64,000 nt of DNA from Undaria pinnatifida (lineage: Eukaryota; Sar; Phaeophyceae; Laminariales; Alariaceae): positions 13,747,718 to 13,811,717 of the forward strand of contig JABAKD010000022.1 in the NCBI GenBank assembly GCA_012845835.1. Direction: 5' to 3'. This document shows, piece by piece, positions 58,601-64,000 of this stretch (position 1 is its first letter; the number at the start of each line of letters is the position of its first letter). A model generated the notes under the pieces. It was not told the origin of the DNA, made no database searches, and saw only the letters and a list, made by a program, of their open reading frames with translations. Both the position numbers and the translations under genes were made by a program.

Positions 58601-61600
58601 TCAAACTCCATGTAAATACGAAGTGCATAATTGCTTCCACAGCAGTGTTAATATTACGGTGATCCACTGTTGTCAACAGTAGGGCCGAGCACAACAAGGA
58701 AGGGGGGGTGGTGGATGCCAATTTGTTTTCAAGCTTTCGTTTCGTGAATAGTTGCTGCCTAGTCTACACGCTGCAGATGCTCACACGATCACCGTGGTCA
58801 CAGATGACGTTTTTAATGCGGGCGACTCTAAAAAAATAACTCGACTTAATTGACTATACGTCGACGCCTGATGCTATACCTTGTCCAAAACATTACAGGC
58901 GAGCTACACCGAAAGGTGGAGGATTTTCCTTTCTTTTGTTTTTGCTCATTCCGTTTATTGTCTTGGCATTTTTTCGTTCTCTTTCTCCCTCTCTAGACGT
59001 GAGTAATTCAGATCCAGGGTCACTAGGCAGGCTCTTCTCCCCCCCTCCCCCCTCCCCCCTCCCCACTACGGTGCGTGCCTTCATTTTTTATCGCAACAAG
59101 ACTTCAGCCCTTTCTTCCCTCGTCGACTCGTATCGAACGGCGATAGGATCTCTAGCACTATCAATATAATAAATACGAGTAAATTATGAGTAATAATATT
59201 ATTAGTAGTCTATTGATATTGATAGTACGAAAAAGGGTTAAACTCGTTGAGAATTACATGAACATTTTTTGGGAACAAACTACTAGGTTTTGGTGTGAAG
59301 GCGCCAGGAGGAGACGGCACGTGCACCGCTTGACGGACGGCAATTTTCCAATCGTTTGTCTTGGCTGACTCTACTCTACTGGGTTTTAGTATGGAACATG
59401 TCAGGAAACGACACTTTCCGCAGATGACCGACGGAAATGACCGACAGCATTTTTCCAGTAACATACATACCTTGACTAACGCCAAGCTACTAGGTTTAAG
59501 TGTGGAACGATCGGCTGTACACCCCTGACCGCCGGACGTTTTCCCTTGACTGACCGTCTCCTGACGTATTTGCTGTAACTCAGCGTGGGGGTTACTTTTG
59601 CAGTGTAGTAAAAGGGTTACCTGGTACCAGGGTACTGATTATCCTGAACAACTTTGGGACTCCAGAGGAGAAGAAAAATGCCGGAAAAAAAAAAGGACGA
59701 CGGACCACACGAAGAAAGGCCGGACCGCCGGGGAACGAGAGGCCGTGTCCGAACTGCACAGCAAGGAGCTTTGCGACGCAACACACGAGCACCGCACGCT
59801 GACGCTGATAGTCGGATTGGTTGCTGCACGCTCTTGTTGTTGATAGGTGGTTGATATGGTCGCGCCTCTCGCGATGTTGGTGGACATAACACGGCCCCAA
59901 AAGGGTCAATGCATTGCACACGGTTCTTCGCATCAGGTTTCGGCTCAACAGCAATGTCGAAGCTGGATCACCAATTATACCATGGGGTCGTCTTGTCGGG
60001 CGGGTATCATATCTCGACCCACCTTTGCCCACACTCACTATTTTATTGATGGCCGTGGCCACACGTAAAGCCTCTTGACGACCCAGCCAGGGTGCAAGCC
60101 CGCCCATGCTTCCCAGTCAAACACCTACGAGTACACTAATGTTTGCTCTGACGGGTACTGTGTGGTCTGGGCGAGTCGCGTGCCCCTTCCTGACAGTATC
60201 GCACGACTAACACCCACAGACGCTCAATCAAGACAACAAATCTCTGCGAAGGGGTTTCGAAGCACACAAATATTGTACACCAGATAAAGGAAGAGGGAAC
60301 ACTAGGCCAGCAAAACGCTCTAAGAAGGCTAACGCAAGCGTTCTATTCCACAGCAAAAAAAAATGAGGGGATATACGAAACCACTCGAGGAAAACAAGCC
60401 AACCAAACACATGTGAGCGACAAAAAAAAAATGGCCGCCTCCCCTCCCGACGCCGACTGACCTGGCGAGCATGGTCCATCCGAAGGAACGGAACGCACAG
60501 CCTGAACCCCCCGGCGGCTTGCACGGCAGCGTGCAGAGGAGTAGTCGCGTACACCCACGTCCCGCGCCCCGCGAGTCGAAACGGAGAACCGCGGTCAGAC
60601 GCAGAGTCCTTGCTCCCGCCGCACCCAGCAGCCACAGCGAAGCTACTCACAGTCAGCGCCACAGACTCCGACAACGCGTTGGTTGCGCTGCCCGCGTCAT
60701 CCTCCCCCCCCCCCGCCCCCTGGGCCGCCACCCCATCCAACCCTTCTCCAGAACCTCTGGTTGCTCCCACCTTGGCTGAATTTCCTGGCCTGGAAGGCTC
60801 TTCCATCGCGACACCGTACTTGAGATCGATCGCTTTTCGAAGGGGGGCAAGCATCACCGACAGTCTCGGCGGTCCCGCCGCCTGATCTCCGCCACTAACA
60901 ACGCACGGTGGCGGTAGTCCGGGAGGGTCACCTTCATCTCCCGGCAAAAGTTGACTAAACACCCCTTCTCGCGCGAGCGGGGCAGCAGATACAGGTGCAC
61001 AACCCGCACCGCGATTAACGTTAAGTCCCTGTGTTACCGGTGGAACCGCGCCGCCTGTAGCAGCAGCGATTGCCCCCGCCACCTCGCCCTCCAAACAACC
61101 ACCTTGGCCGGCAAGCTGCTGGCCTTCTCGCGCAGCGGCGCCCGCTTCCAGAGGGCCAGCTTCCGCCTCCTTCGCGCCCACCCCTTGGCTCCCCTCATGG
61201 CTTCCCGCGCGGCTTCCCACCCGGTCTTTCCGATCAGCGTCGTCAAACCCGTCAAGGAAAGGTGTCGGCCGTAGGTCGCCGGGGCAGGCAAAGGCGACCC
61301 GCTTTCCGGGAGGCGATACCCCGGGACCCCGCAAAAACGCCGCTTTGACAGCCTCCGCGGTCCACGCGCCTTCCATCACAGCAACGGTGGCCATCTGGCC
61401 GCTAAACCGCGCCGCCGATTCCACCGCTCTGGTGTCGACAAGCGGGGTGGCTGCCGGAACCCGGCCGTTTTCCTCCTCTTGCCAACACCCGACGCTCGCT
61501 GATACGGGCCCCGCGCCTGGGTACGCTAGGGCTCCGCGGGTCGAGCCGCTGCCGCGTTTGCTCCTTCCCCCCGGGGTGTCGGTCGCGAGCGCGCGTCTCT

Positions 61601-64000
61601 CCCCGTCGACGAAGACCGCGATGCTGCCGTCCATCCAGCGGGCGTCCGATGCATCCGAAGCGTACGAGTGTGCGACAACAACTTGGTGCCAGCGGCTGCA
61701 GCGTACCTCGGGCTCGCCGACAATCGCGGTAGCAGCGGTAGCGGTAGCAGTAGCGCTAGTCGCAGCGCTAGCGGCCGCTGTCGTTGTCGCCGCGCGGCCG
61801 ATACCAGAAAGGCCCAGCGGTTCCGAGCCTTCTTCTGTTAGGGCGTGCACCAAAATCTTGGCGGAGGCACCATCCCAATCGCCCCCTTGATGGTCGTCGA
61901 AGTCGTCTTCGCGCGCGCCGATGCCCACCGCAGCCCGGGGTGCGGGCTTATCCCCAGCTCGTAGGCACCGGCGGAGGGACACGCGCAGGTATGCCCTCGT
62001 AGCCCCGTCATCCCGTCGCTCGCTCAAGGAGAACAGCGCGATCTCTCCGCCTGGCCTGGTCGAGAACCCGGCCGGGCGCAGCCACATAGACAGGGAGTAG
62101 CCGGTGCGCCGCCCTGGAAAGCGCGTGAACGGGCCGGCAACCAACCCACTCCCCGCGCTGCCGTCCATGTGAAAGAACCACGCGGGGGACGGCGAGTCGA
62201 CTACCGTGCCAATCACGTACAGGAGCTGCATCTGCAGCTCGCCCGAGTGCGGTGGCATCGTCATCCCCCTCTTCCTCCTCCTGTCATCCCCGCGTCCTCG
62301 CCGCTTTCTTCCAGACGATGCGTCTTCCCCCGCCTCTAAAGCCGCGCAGTCCCCACGCTGTTGAGGGTAGGCCTCACTACTGAGGACATCTTCGGCCCCG
62401 GATGCAACTCGCAAGCGTCCCAGGCGTGCCCACGCCGACGGCTGGAGACTGGCGAGATTAAACAGCTCAAGCGCGTCCTCGGGGGACATATGGTGAGACA
62501 TAAGCTGGGCGGACAACCGGAAGTAGAGGTCGCGAACCTGATTTTGCTCCGGCAACAGGCACGCCAGCTTCAAGAGCGCGAGGGGCACTCGGAGGTAGCA
62601 GAGCGTAGCCGCGTTCGCTGGGTTTGCATCGAGGAGGCGGGAGAGCTGTCCCGCGGCTTGGGGCTGATGCTTTGGCGGCACCAAGGGCAAGAGCAGGAAC
62701 GGGAACACCGCGGCCTCGAGCCCGCGAAACTTAGACGAGGCGGATTTCCACACTGGAAACCCCGAAGTCGCGGTGCCGTTTGGCGGTCGTTCAGCCTGCG
62801 CGATAAAGTAGCGTTTCTCTCCCCGCGCCATCGCGCGCCCCCTCGCCCTGTTGATCAGCAGAACATCCTGGGCTAGGGTGACAAGCCCCGGCGGGAGCCA
62901 GAGCTCGTCAAACGCCGATGCCTCCACGGTGAGCTCCGAACAATAACCTCCGCTTTCACTGCGCGTACCCCCCCCAGCCTTGCTGCCGTGAGCGGACCTG
63001 CCTTCCTCTTCCCTCCGCTGATCCGAAGTTCCTCTGGCAAGCGCGTACGGAAGCTTGGGCAGCGCTCGCGGCACCCACGCGATTCCATCTTTGGCGTCTT
63101 CCGTCCCTGCTCTCTGTGGACTACCGCGTTTTGTCCACCCGCGCCGTCGCCGGCGCTGGCTGCTGCTTCGACTTGCAGATTCCTCGCGGCCCCGGGTGTC
63201 GTGCGGGTCTTCTTCTCTCCTGCTACTGACGACGTCCCCTTGTCTGCTAGTCGCGGCGTATACCGACGGGATACTCTGGTTCGGCGACCCGCCGGTAGCA
63301 AAGGAGAAGGCTACGGCAATGGTACGGTCGGGGTCCGTGTTGAGGCACAAGAAAGGCGGGTCGAGTCGCGCCGTTGCCCCTCGATACCGTCGAAGAGACG
63401 CCTCCAGCCAGAGAGAGTAGTGGCGGGCATTGATAGTCACCCCTGCTCCGTGGGCGGCGCTGGCAAGGGTATCGTAGCCTATGGTTGAACGCAAGCGCGC
63501 CTGTTAAAGTATCGCGGAGCGGGATCGAAGGATGAGGTGGGACAGGGCGGGGACCGGCGGACAGATTACGCCTAGCGGTCGGTAGGGCTACGCATGGACG
63601 AATGGCCTGCAACGTTTCCGTTAAGCTTGCCCCTTCACACGTGTGTATTACCATTTGGTCTGAACGTTGTTACTGTCATATACCTAAAAAAAAAGACCCA
63701 AAAACAATTCAAGTTTGTCGCCGGACGTGTCCCCGCAGTGTTCAAGGAGTTTGACACGAGCGAAGGGATGCTCCACCGCCACACAGTGGAACCCAAGACA
63801 ATGACCATAACGCACACATCACACAACACCACGATAACCCCCCCAAAAAAAACTCACTGAAAGAAAATATCAAGTATTTGAACTTGTCATACTTCATCCC
63901 ATCCCAAAAAAGAACCACGCGTCAACTCTCCCACTGCCACCTCTATTGCCTCCGACGCGGCTCTTTCCTCCCTTGCGGTCTGGATTTGCCGAGACCTGGG
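37103..64000 (-). CDS. BEACH-family (neurobeachin-like) scaffold protein, N-terminal and middle part, 19 exons, 5' end beyond window
   Basis: Exons on the minus strand: 64000-63893, 63500-60462, 58497-58369, 57030-56710, 56011-55736, 55154-55008, 54791-54584, 53962-53874, 53068-52773, 52243-50590, 50343-50125, 48219-48069, 44882-44725, 42263-42191, 41792-41494, 41262-41113, 39530-38761, 38302-38126, 37625-37103. They total 8,787 nt (2,928 residues plus TAG) with consistent phases. BEACH proteins are very large scaffolds in vesicle trafficking, lysosome biogenesis or autophagy. Residues about 476-763 form a concanavalin-like lectin domain typical of them (RWHQVVVAH, VFVDGE, SGQMATV). Residues about 1035-2400 are armadillo-like helices with disordered inserts. 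Residues about 2697-2800 are charged and coiled, as before the PH domain. PH, BEACH and WD40 parts were not found. The family call rests on order and motifs seen by eye. Confidence 0.72.
38126..38302 (-). CDS. BEACH-like protein, exon 18 (charged coiled segment)
   Basis: 177 nt, acceptor gctag, donor AAAA|gtgagg (phase 2). Encodes YSGDEQREIREALRHRVAKA and a long Lys/Arg/Glu/Ala helix. Without splicing the frame would stop at the TGA inside the donor. The strong donor and exact phase match to exon 19 favour splicing. This is the coiled segment that in the family leads to the PH domain. Confidence 0.74.
38597..38667 (+). repeat. Short dispersed element G, diverged copy
   Basis: ggaagtatctgcacacagct, then tgcacagaggagtttcgac and ccatctcacagctgaagcg. 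It lies in the intron between exons 17 and 18 of the BEACH-like gene. Confidence 0.55.
38761..39530 (-). CDS. BEACH-like protein, exon 17 (poly-Gly, poly-Ala, acidic)
   Basis: 770 nt, 256 codons plus two bases, acceptor cttccag, donor TG|gtaaga. Mostly low-complexity: Gly/Ser tract, acidic run (EEEDDQEDDQEND), a 40-residue Ala-rich tract, basic RKRLRRRSSS, and a run of 12 Gly. It ends HDLHAFVQW; that Trp codon is completed by exon 18. In relatives this position also holds a variable acidic linker. Confidence 0.74.
40760..41095. repeat. Minisatellite in BEACH-like gene intron
   Basis: Five or six imperfect units near 55 bp sharing agaaacccagcctgcgtc and agtatttctgctcc patterns. The array runs almost to the donor of exon 16. 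Confidence 0.65.
41113..41262 (-). CDS. BEACH-like protein, exon 16
   Basis: 150 nt, 50 codons, phase 0/0, acceptor gcgcag, donor CAG|gtacag. Ser-rich, starting AIELGNIPEALPSL and ending acidic (SDDAEEEMWENQ). Probably a loop between the solenoid and the disordered region of exon 17. Confidence 0.75.
41494..41792 (-). CDS. BEACH-like protein, exon 15
   Basis: 299 nt, acceptor attgcag, donor GAG|gtgaga. Two bases complete a Gly codon and 99 codons follow. Encodes VALKLLQLFVEVTAAAV, an Ala-rich stretch, then MAREQQLLVRLLPAL. Helical throughout. Confidence 0.76.
42191..42263 (-). CDS. BEACH-like protein, exon 14
   Basis: 73 nt, 24 codons plus one base, acceptor tttttcag, donor GCAG|gtactt. Encodes VEDALETLVSKPGKSS and an Ala-rich end. 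Phases agree on both sides. The helix continues into exon 15 as GEVALKLLQLF. Confidence 0.75.
42316..42413. repeat. (ACAGA)n / (AGAAC)n repeat
   Basis: Imperfect pentanucleotide array (cagaacagaacagaacagca) just upstream, in gene direction, of exon 14. Confidence 0.82.
42661..43577. mobile_element. Non-autonomous DNA transposon-like element with TAGGGCYGTGAGTTGGCT ends
   Basis: Left end tagggccgtgagttggct, right end agccaactcacagcccta: terminal inverted repeats differing at one base. Subterminal agttggc/gccaact motifs are repeated at both ends. 917 bp, no transposase frame recognised. A solo end-like sequence (agccgtgagttggcta) occurs at 20656-20671. A TA at each edge may be the target duplication. 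Confidence 0.65.
44725..44882 (-). CDS. BEACH-like protein, exon 13
   Basis: 158 nt; two bases complete the Arg codon, then 52 codons. Acceptor gttgtag, donor CAG|gtaacg. Encodes VHTINVLGYHSSHEARSRM and GMRDDLIRRCLF. The 3.2-kb intron before it is filled by a minisatellite and other repeats. Confidence 0.78.
45079..45132 (+). repeat. Dispersed repeat (ACAAGGTTCCCCYTCGGGA), copy 2
   Basis: See 31484-31540. Both copies are followed by a gap and cccgggggcg.cgcaa. Confidence 0.6.
47325..48052. repeat. Complex minisatellite next to exon 12 of the BEACH-like gene
   Basis: About three long units (near 180-230 bp) plus short subunits. Landmarks are ggcaagtcacggcgatagta at about 47352, 47535, 47761, 47804, 47982 and 48028, tatatcacacccgtggagca, and gttatcaccgggggtg. 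The array reaches to within about 20 bp of the exon 12 donor. Confidence 0.75.
48069..48219 (-). CDS. BEACH-like protein, exon 12
   Basis: 151 nt, 50 codons plus one base, acceptor gttttag, donor TTGC|gtgagc (phase 1). Encodes AAVLEDALDGVQ, a Gly/Ser loop and QRLESL. A stronger-looking donor, gtgagt at 48007-48002, lies downstream in the same phase, but the chosen site gives ESLRVHTINVLGYHS across the junction, which reads as one helix. A decayed copy of its 5' half lies at 48520-48640. Confidence 0.7.
48520..48640 (-). pseudogene. Decayed copy of the 5' half of exon 12 and its upstream intron
   Basis: On the minus strand, TTTTAG|GCCGCGCTGGATGGGG, then GACAATC and CCGATGTTTTCCACCGG, copies the acceptor and about 60 coding bases of exon 12. 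It has a 12-nt deletion and a 4-nt insertion that breaks the frame. Intron bases beyond the acceptor (acagccacgaaggtac) also match. Same orientation, about 370 bp away. Confidence 0.7.
48700..48825 (+). repeat. Dispersed repeat family D, diverged copy 3
   Basis: actccagagttaacgtgagc, then cctgtc, gcacggactcgact and gtgaaagaaacaacaa; collinear with 5025-5215. Confidence 0.5.
48958..49133 (+). mobile_element. MITE-like family F, copy 3
   Basis: ggccggtatgtggtgttaat, gccca, then ccggcactgttcagggcacg; right end aaccggcgctattggaagct. Opposite orientation to the copy at 18817-18985. Confidence 0.65.
49416..49470. repeat. (ATCATCTAG)n tandem repeat
   Basis: Five to six units of atcatctag(g/a); each junction forms TCTAGA and GATC. 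The same motif recurs at 49760-49875, and looser gatctgtatgatct-type sequence at 55240-55600. Confidence 0.85.
49760..49875. repeat. Second GATC/TCTAGA-rich tandem stretch
   Basis: agatcacatatacaatatag, gatcatctagatcatcta and related units; degenerate and AT-rich. Confidence 0.7.
50125..50343 (-). CDS. BEACH-like protein, exon 11
   Basis: 219 nt, 73 codons, phase 0/0. The acceptor was taken as gcagag; the alternative gcag, two bases upstream, would create a stop with the best available donor. Encodes TDTGSAFSYFE, then TFTGPVYGLVAALLEQDMA and GHRFLELF. Donor CAG|gtgcgc. Confidence 0.7.
50344..50589 (-). other. Intron 10 of the BEACH-like gene, 246 nt, open in frame
   Basis: Length is a multiple of three with no stop in the reading frame of exons 10 and 11. 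Its translation is Cys/Phe/Arg-rich and unlike the flanking Gly/Asp/Ser-rich sequence, so it is treated as intron. Retention would add 82 residues. Confidence 0.55.
50590..52243 (-). CDS. BEACH-like protein, exon 10 (large disordered insert)
   Basis: 1,654 nt. Its first base completes the Arg codon, giving WLRAWWSSYSN across the junction. A disordered Ala/Ser/Asp/Gly insert of about 330 residues follows, then helices (VLMRALQRAQSPAVLARCLL) and GWLTWCHRLVDALT. A 30-bp tandem repeat near 50655-50745 encodes three GNDRWGTGxSG units. The 3' end (TGT|gtaatt) was chosen so that the join to exon 11 stays open; the frame also reads straight through the next 246 nt. Confidence 0.72.
52773..53068 (-). 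CDS. BEACH-like protein, exon 9
   Basis: 296 nt, 98 codons plus two bases, acceptor gaacag, donor AAG|gtacgt (phase 2). Encodes ALRAFEKLGGFAAMCRQLEP, then CDALMGMIFGVWG and a stretch ending KGNKESWL. The layout (a 'lowest hydrophobic helix' followed by 'aLlemllG') matches the middle of neurobeachin-type proteins. Confidence 0.82.
53874..53962 (-). CDS. BEACH-like protein, exon 8
   Basis: 89 nt; two bases complete the split codon, then 29 codons. Acceptor gacag, donor TTG|gtgagc. Encodes GGNFLVALDLLSSSHAETRV then SAIKLLSLML. This resembles the 'LLLSPNEEVRxxALKLL' segment conserved in neurobeachin-type BEACH proteins and is one of the better family indicators. Confidence 0.82.
54040..54210. 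repeat. Intronic tandem repeat (about 60 bp)
   Basis: Three units sharing cgttggacggcggccgaaa and gacgggaaaaaaaa, between exons 7 and 8. Confidence 0.65.
54235..54475. repeat. Intronic duplication with poly-C start
   Basis: tgcctggtcggtgcaaaccc and tgcctggtcggtgaaaatcc start two units about 145 bp apart, each containing a cgttccggcattga-like segment and a gcgagg run. Preceded by a long C tract. Confidence 0.65.
54584..54791 (-). CDS. BEACH-like protein, exon 7
   Basis: 208 nt, 69 codons plus one base, acceptor ttcccag, donor GCAG|gtgggt (phase 1). A Ser/Ala-rich loop separates EERFALFGGG from the helix LTRQVLGTVVELVVQLCGG. The split Gly codon is completed by exon 8. Confidence 0.8.
55008..55154 (-). 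CDS. BEACH-like protein, exon 6
   Basis: 147 nt, 49 codons, phase 0/0, acceptor cttgcag, donor GAG|gtgcgc. Helical (DHLAALVGFVLRCHHEVEKL, then DIARREML). It continues the armadillo-like region. Confidence 0.78.
55155..55735. other. Intron between exons 5 and 6, GATC-rich
   Basis: No exon seen. 55240-55600 is rich in gatctatatgatctg and atgatctgtccaatctat motifs related to the arrays near 49.4 and 49.8 kb. Confidence 0.5.
55736..56011 (-). CDS. BEACH-like protein, exon 5
   Basis: 276 nt, 92 codons. The acceptor was placed after cccagag to keep phase 0; the nearer cccag gives the wrong phase. Donor CAG|gtgaac. The first half is Ser/Gly/Arg-rich; the second is an Ala/Leu helix (ARMLQVLIAGSAAVAAAV). 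The 5' boundary is the weakest in this part of the gene. Confidence 0.62.
56157..56480. repeat. Degenerate minisatellite (TTAGAGTTRGGGTTGGCAACTC)
   Basis: Seven or more imperfect units of about 30-60 bp containing tagagttagggttggcaact and ctctggttagagtt. The TTAGGG hexamers are scattered, not contiguous. Confidence 0.7.
56480..56645 (+). mobile_element. SINE-like element, headless copy
   Basis: ttgatgaaaatcaacgagga, gcgcgatagaaacgaaga, cctgcgaccacggcttgg, then an A-rich tail (aaaaaataaaacaaagaaat). It corresponds to the body and tail of the copies at 15993 and 20948. Confidence 0.6.
56710..57030 (-). CDS. BEACH-like protein, exon 4
   Basis: 321 nt, 107 codons, phase 0/0, acceptor gtttcag, donor CAG|gtagga. 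Two helices (MDTFDTLFDLMTSEAL and LRLVVDLLGHC, then LQARVMEALVDAL) surround a Ser-rich loop. It fits the armadillo-like series that follows the lectin domain. Confidence 0.82.
57075..57298. repeat. G/T-rich tandem repeat (GGGT/GGTT)n
   Basis: Runs of ggtgggtgggtgggt and ggttggttggttggtt; one strand is G-rich in four-base steps and could form G-quadruplexes. It begins about 45 bp beyond the exon 4 acceptor. Confidence 0.88.
57670..57840. repeat. Degenerate tandem repeat (GTACACACAGCGGGGAYA)
   Basis: Five or six units of about 30 bp: accacccctaccagcacgtg, cacacagcggggatag, cgcgcacgtac. Confidence 0.65.
57998..58160 (+). mobile_element. SINE-like element, headless copy with internal duplication
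   Basis: cgatgaaaatcgacgagcat, accctatgcgagataaa, then a perfect tandem duplication of about 23 bp (cgagataaaagcgaagacaa gtat), then ggggggaagaagggaagaca and ggcttgtccagag. Confidence 0.65.
58264..58342 (+). repeat. Short dispersed element G, copy
   Basis: taatacgcgcgaccgaagta, tcgcacgcagcttgg, ggcatcacagctggcta. It ends about 25 bp before the exon 3 donor boundary. Confidence 0.6.
58369..58497 (-). CDS. BEACH-like protein, exon 3
   Basis: 129 nt, 43 codons, phase 0/0, acceptor gcgcag and donor CAG|gtcaga. Helical repeat (VAALRVLAGLLEAS, then FRVRDGFNVLYHAL). Family members have a similar 'glycine, hydrophobic, leucine-rich' repeat just after the lectin-like domain. Confidence 0.8.
59225..59570 (+). 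repeat. Dispersed repeat family E, copy 2
   Basis: caaactactaggttttggtg, then aaggcg; later ctactgggttttagtatgga and a third gctactaggtttaagtgtgg. Matches 12135-12545. Confidence 0.55.
60462..63500 (-). CDS. BEACH-like protein, exon 2 (helical region and lectin-like domain)
   Basis: 3,039 nt, 1,013 codons, phase 0/0, acceptor tttaacag preceded by an in-frame TAA, donor CAG|gtcagt. Visible residues 37-1049. An N-terminal helical part with a basic disordered insert is followed by LPEQNQVRDLYFRLSAQL. The concanavalin-like domain then runs from about 476 (PAWFFHMDGS) through GYSLSMWLRP, RWHQVVVAH and VFVDGE to SGQMATVAVMEGAWT. Long Ala/Thr and Gly tracts interrupt it. The exon closes on the first armadillo-like helix (FRLCVPFLRMDHARQ). 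Confidence 0.82.
63893..64000 (-). CDS. BEACH-like protein, first visible exon (5' part outside window)
   Basis: Visible residues 1-36, charged and helical (QTAREERAASEAIEVAVGEL). The exon runs off the right edge. The donor was taken as GAA|gtatga at 63892-63891. A second phase-0 donor, GAG|gtggca at 63940-63939, is possible and would drop 16 residues. Both join in frame to the next exon. Confidence 0.5.

Noticed and set aside
1-64000. LTR retrotransposon, LINE or integrated virus coding regions
   Set aside because: No reverse transcriptase, integrase, capsid or viral replication motif was recognised in any frame; only short non-coding elements are visible.

Overview
The window is eukaryotic nuclear DNA. 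It has GC-rich coding exons with clean GT-AG splice sites, long AT-richer introns packed with microsatellites and minisatellites, several families of short interspersed repeats, and proteins with long Ala, Gly, Ser and Pro tracts. Two long spliced genes were rebuilt by hand. A fungal-type Zn(II)2Cys6 regulator next to a BEACH-family scaffold, in this genomic style, suggests a brown alga or a related stramenopile. That assignment is an inference. No bacterial operons, rRNA, CRISPR arrays or viral replication genes were seen.

Left part (about 1-26 kb, + strand). After about 3.4 kb of repeat-bearing upstream DNA comes an eight-exon gene (3395-25982; 1,113 residues predicted) for a Zn2Cys6 transcription factor. 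The zinc cluster lies in exon 1. A long Gly/Ser/Pro-rich linker is in exon 2. A helical region resembling the fungal 'middle homology region' runs from the end of exon 2 through exons 3-7, and the tail is disordered. All exon phases agree. The introns hold tRNA-derived SINE copies, MITE-like elements, foldback elements and two decayed fragments of exon 5.

Middle part (about 26-37 kb). No gene could be supported here. It holds minisatellites, MITE-like copies, tRNA-like fragments, a palindromic satellite and a few GC-rich islands of unknown nature. The two genes converge on this stretch.

Right part (about 37-64 kb, - strand). A 19-exon chain, phase-consistent throughout and continuing beyond the right edge, encodes about 2,928 residues. 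These resemble the N-terminal and middle part of a neurobeachin/BEACH-family protein: a concanavalin-like lectin domain, a long armadillo-like helical solenoid and a charged coiled segment. The PH-BEACH-WD40 module expected next was not found. The last open frame ends at a stop codon at the edge of a MITE-like repeat. A further decayed exon copy and an intron with no stop in frame are also present.

The two genes show no functional link beyond being convergent neighbours. The most notable points are the BEACH-type gene without a BEACH domain, the exon relics beside intact exons in both genes, and the nested short-repeat families.
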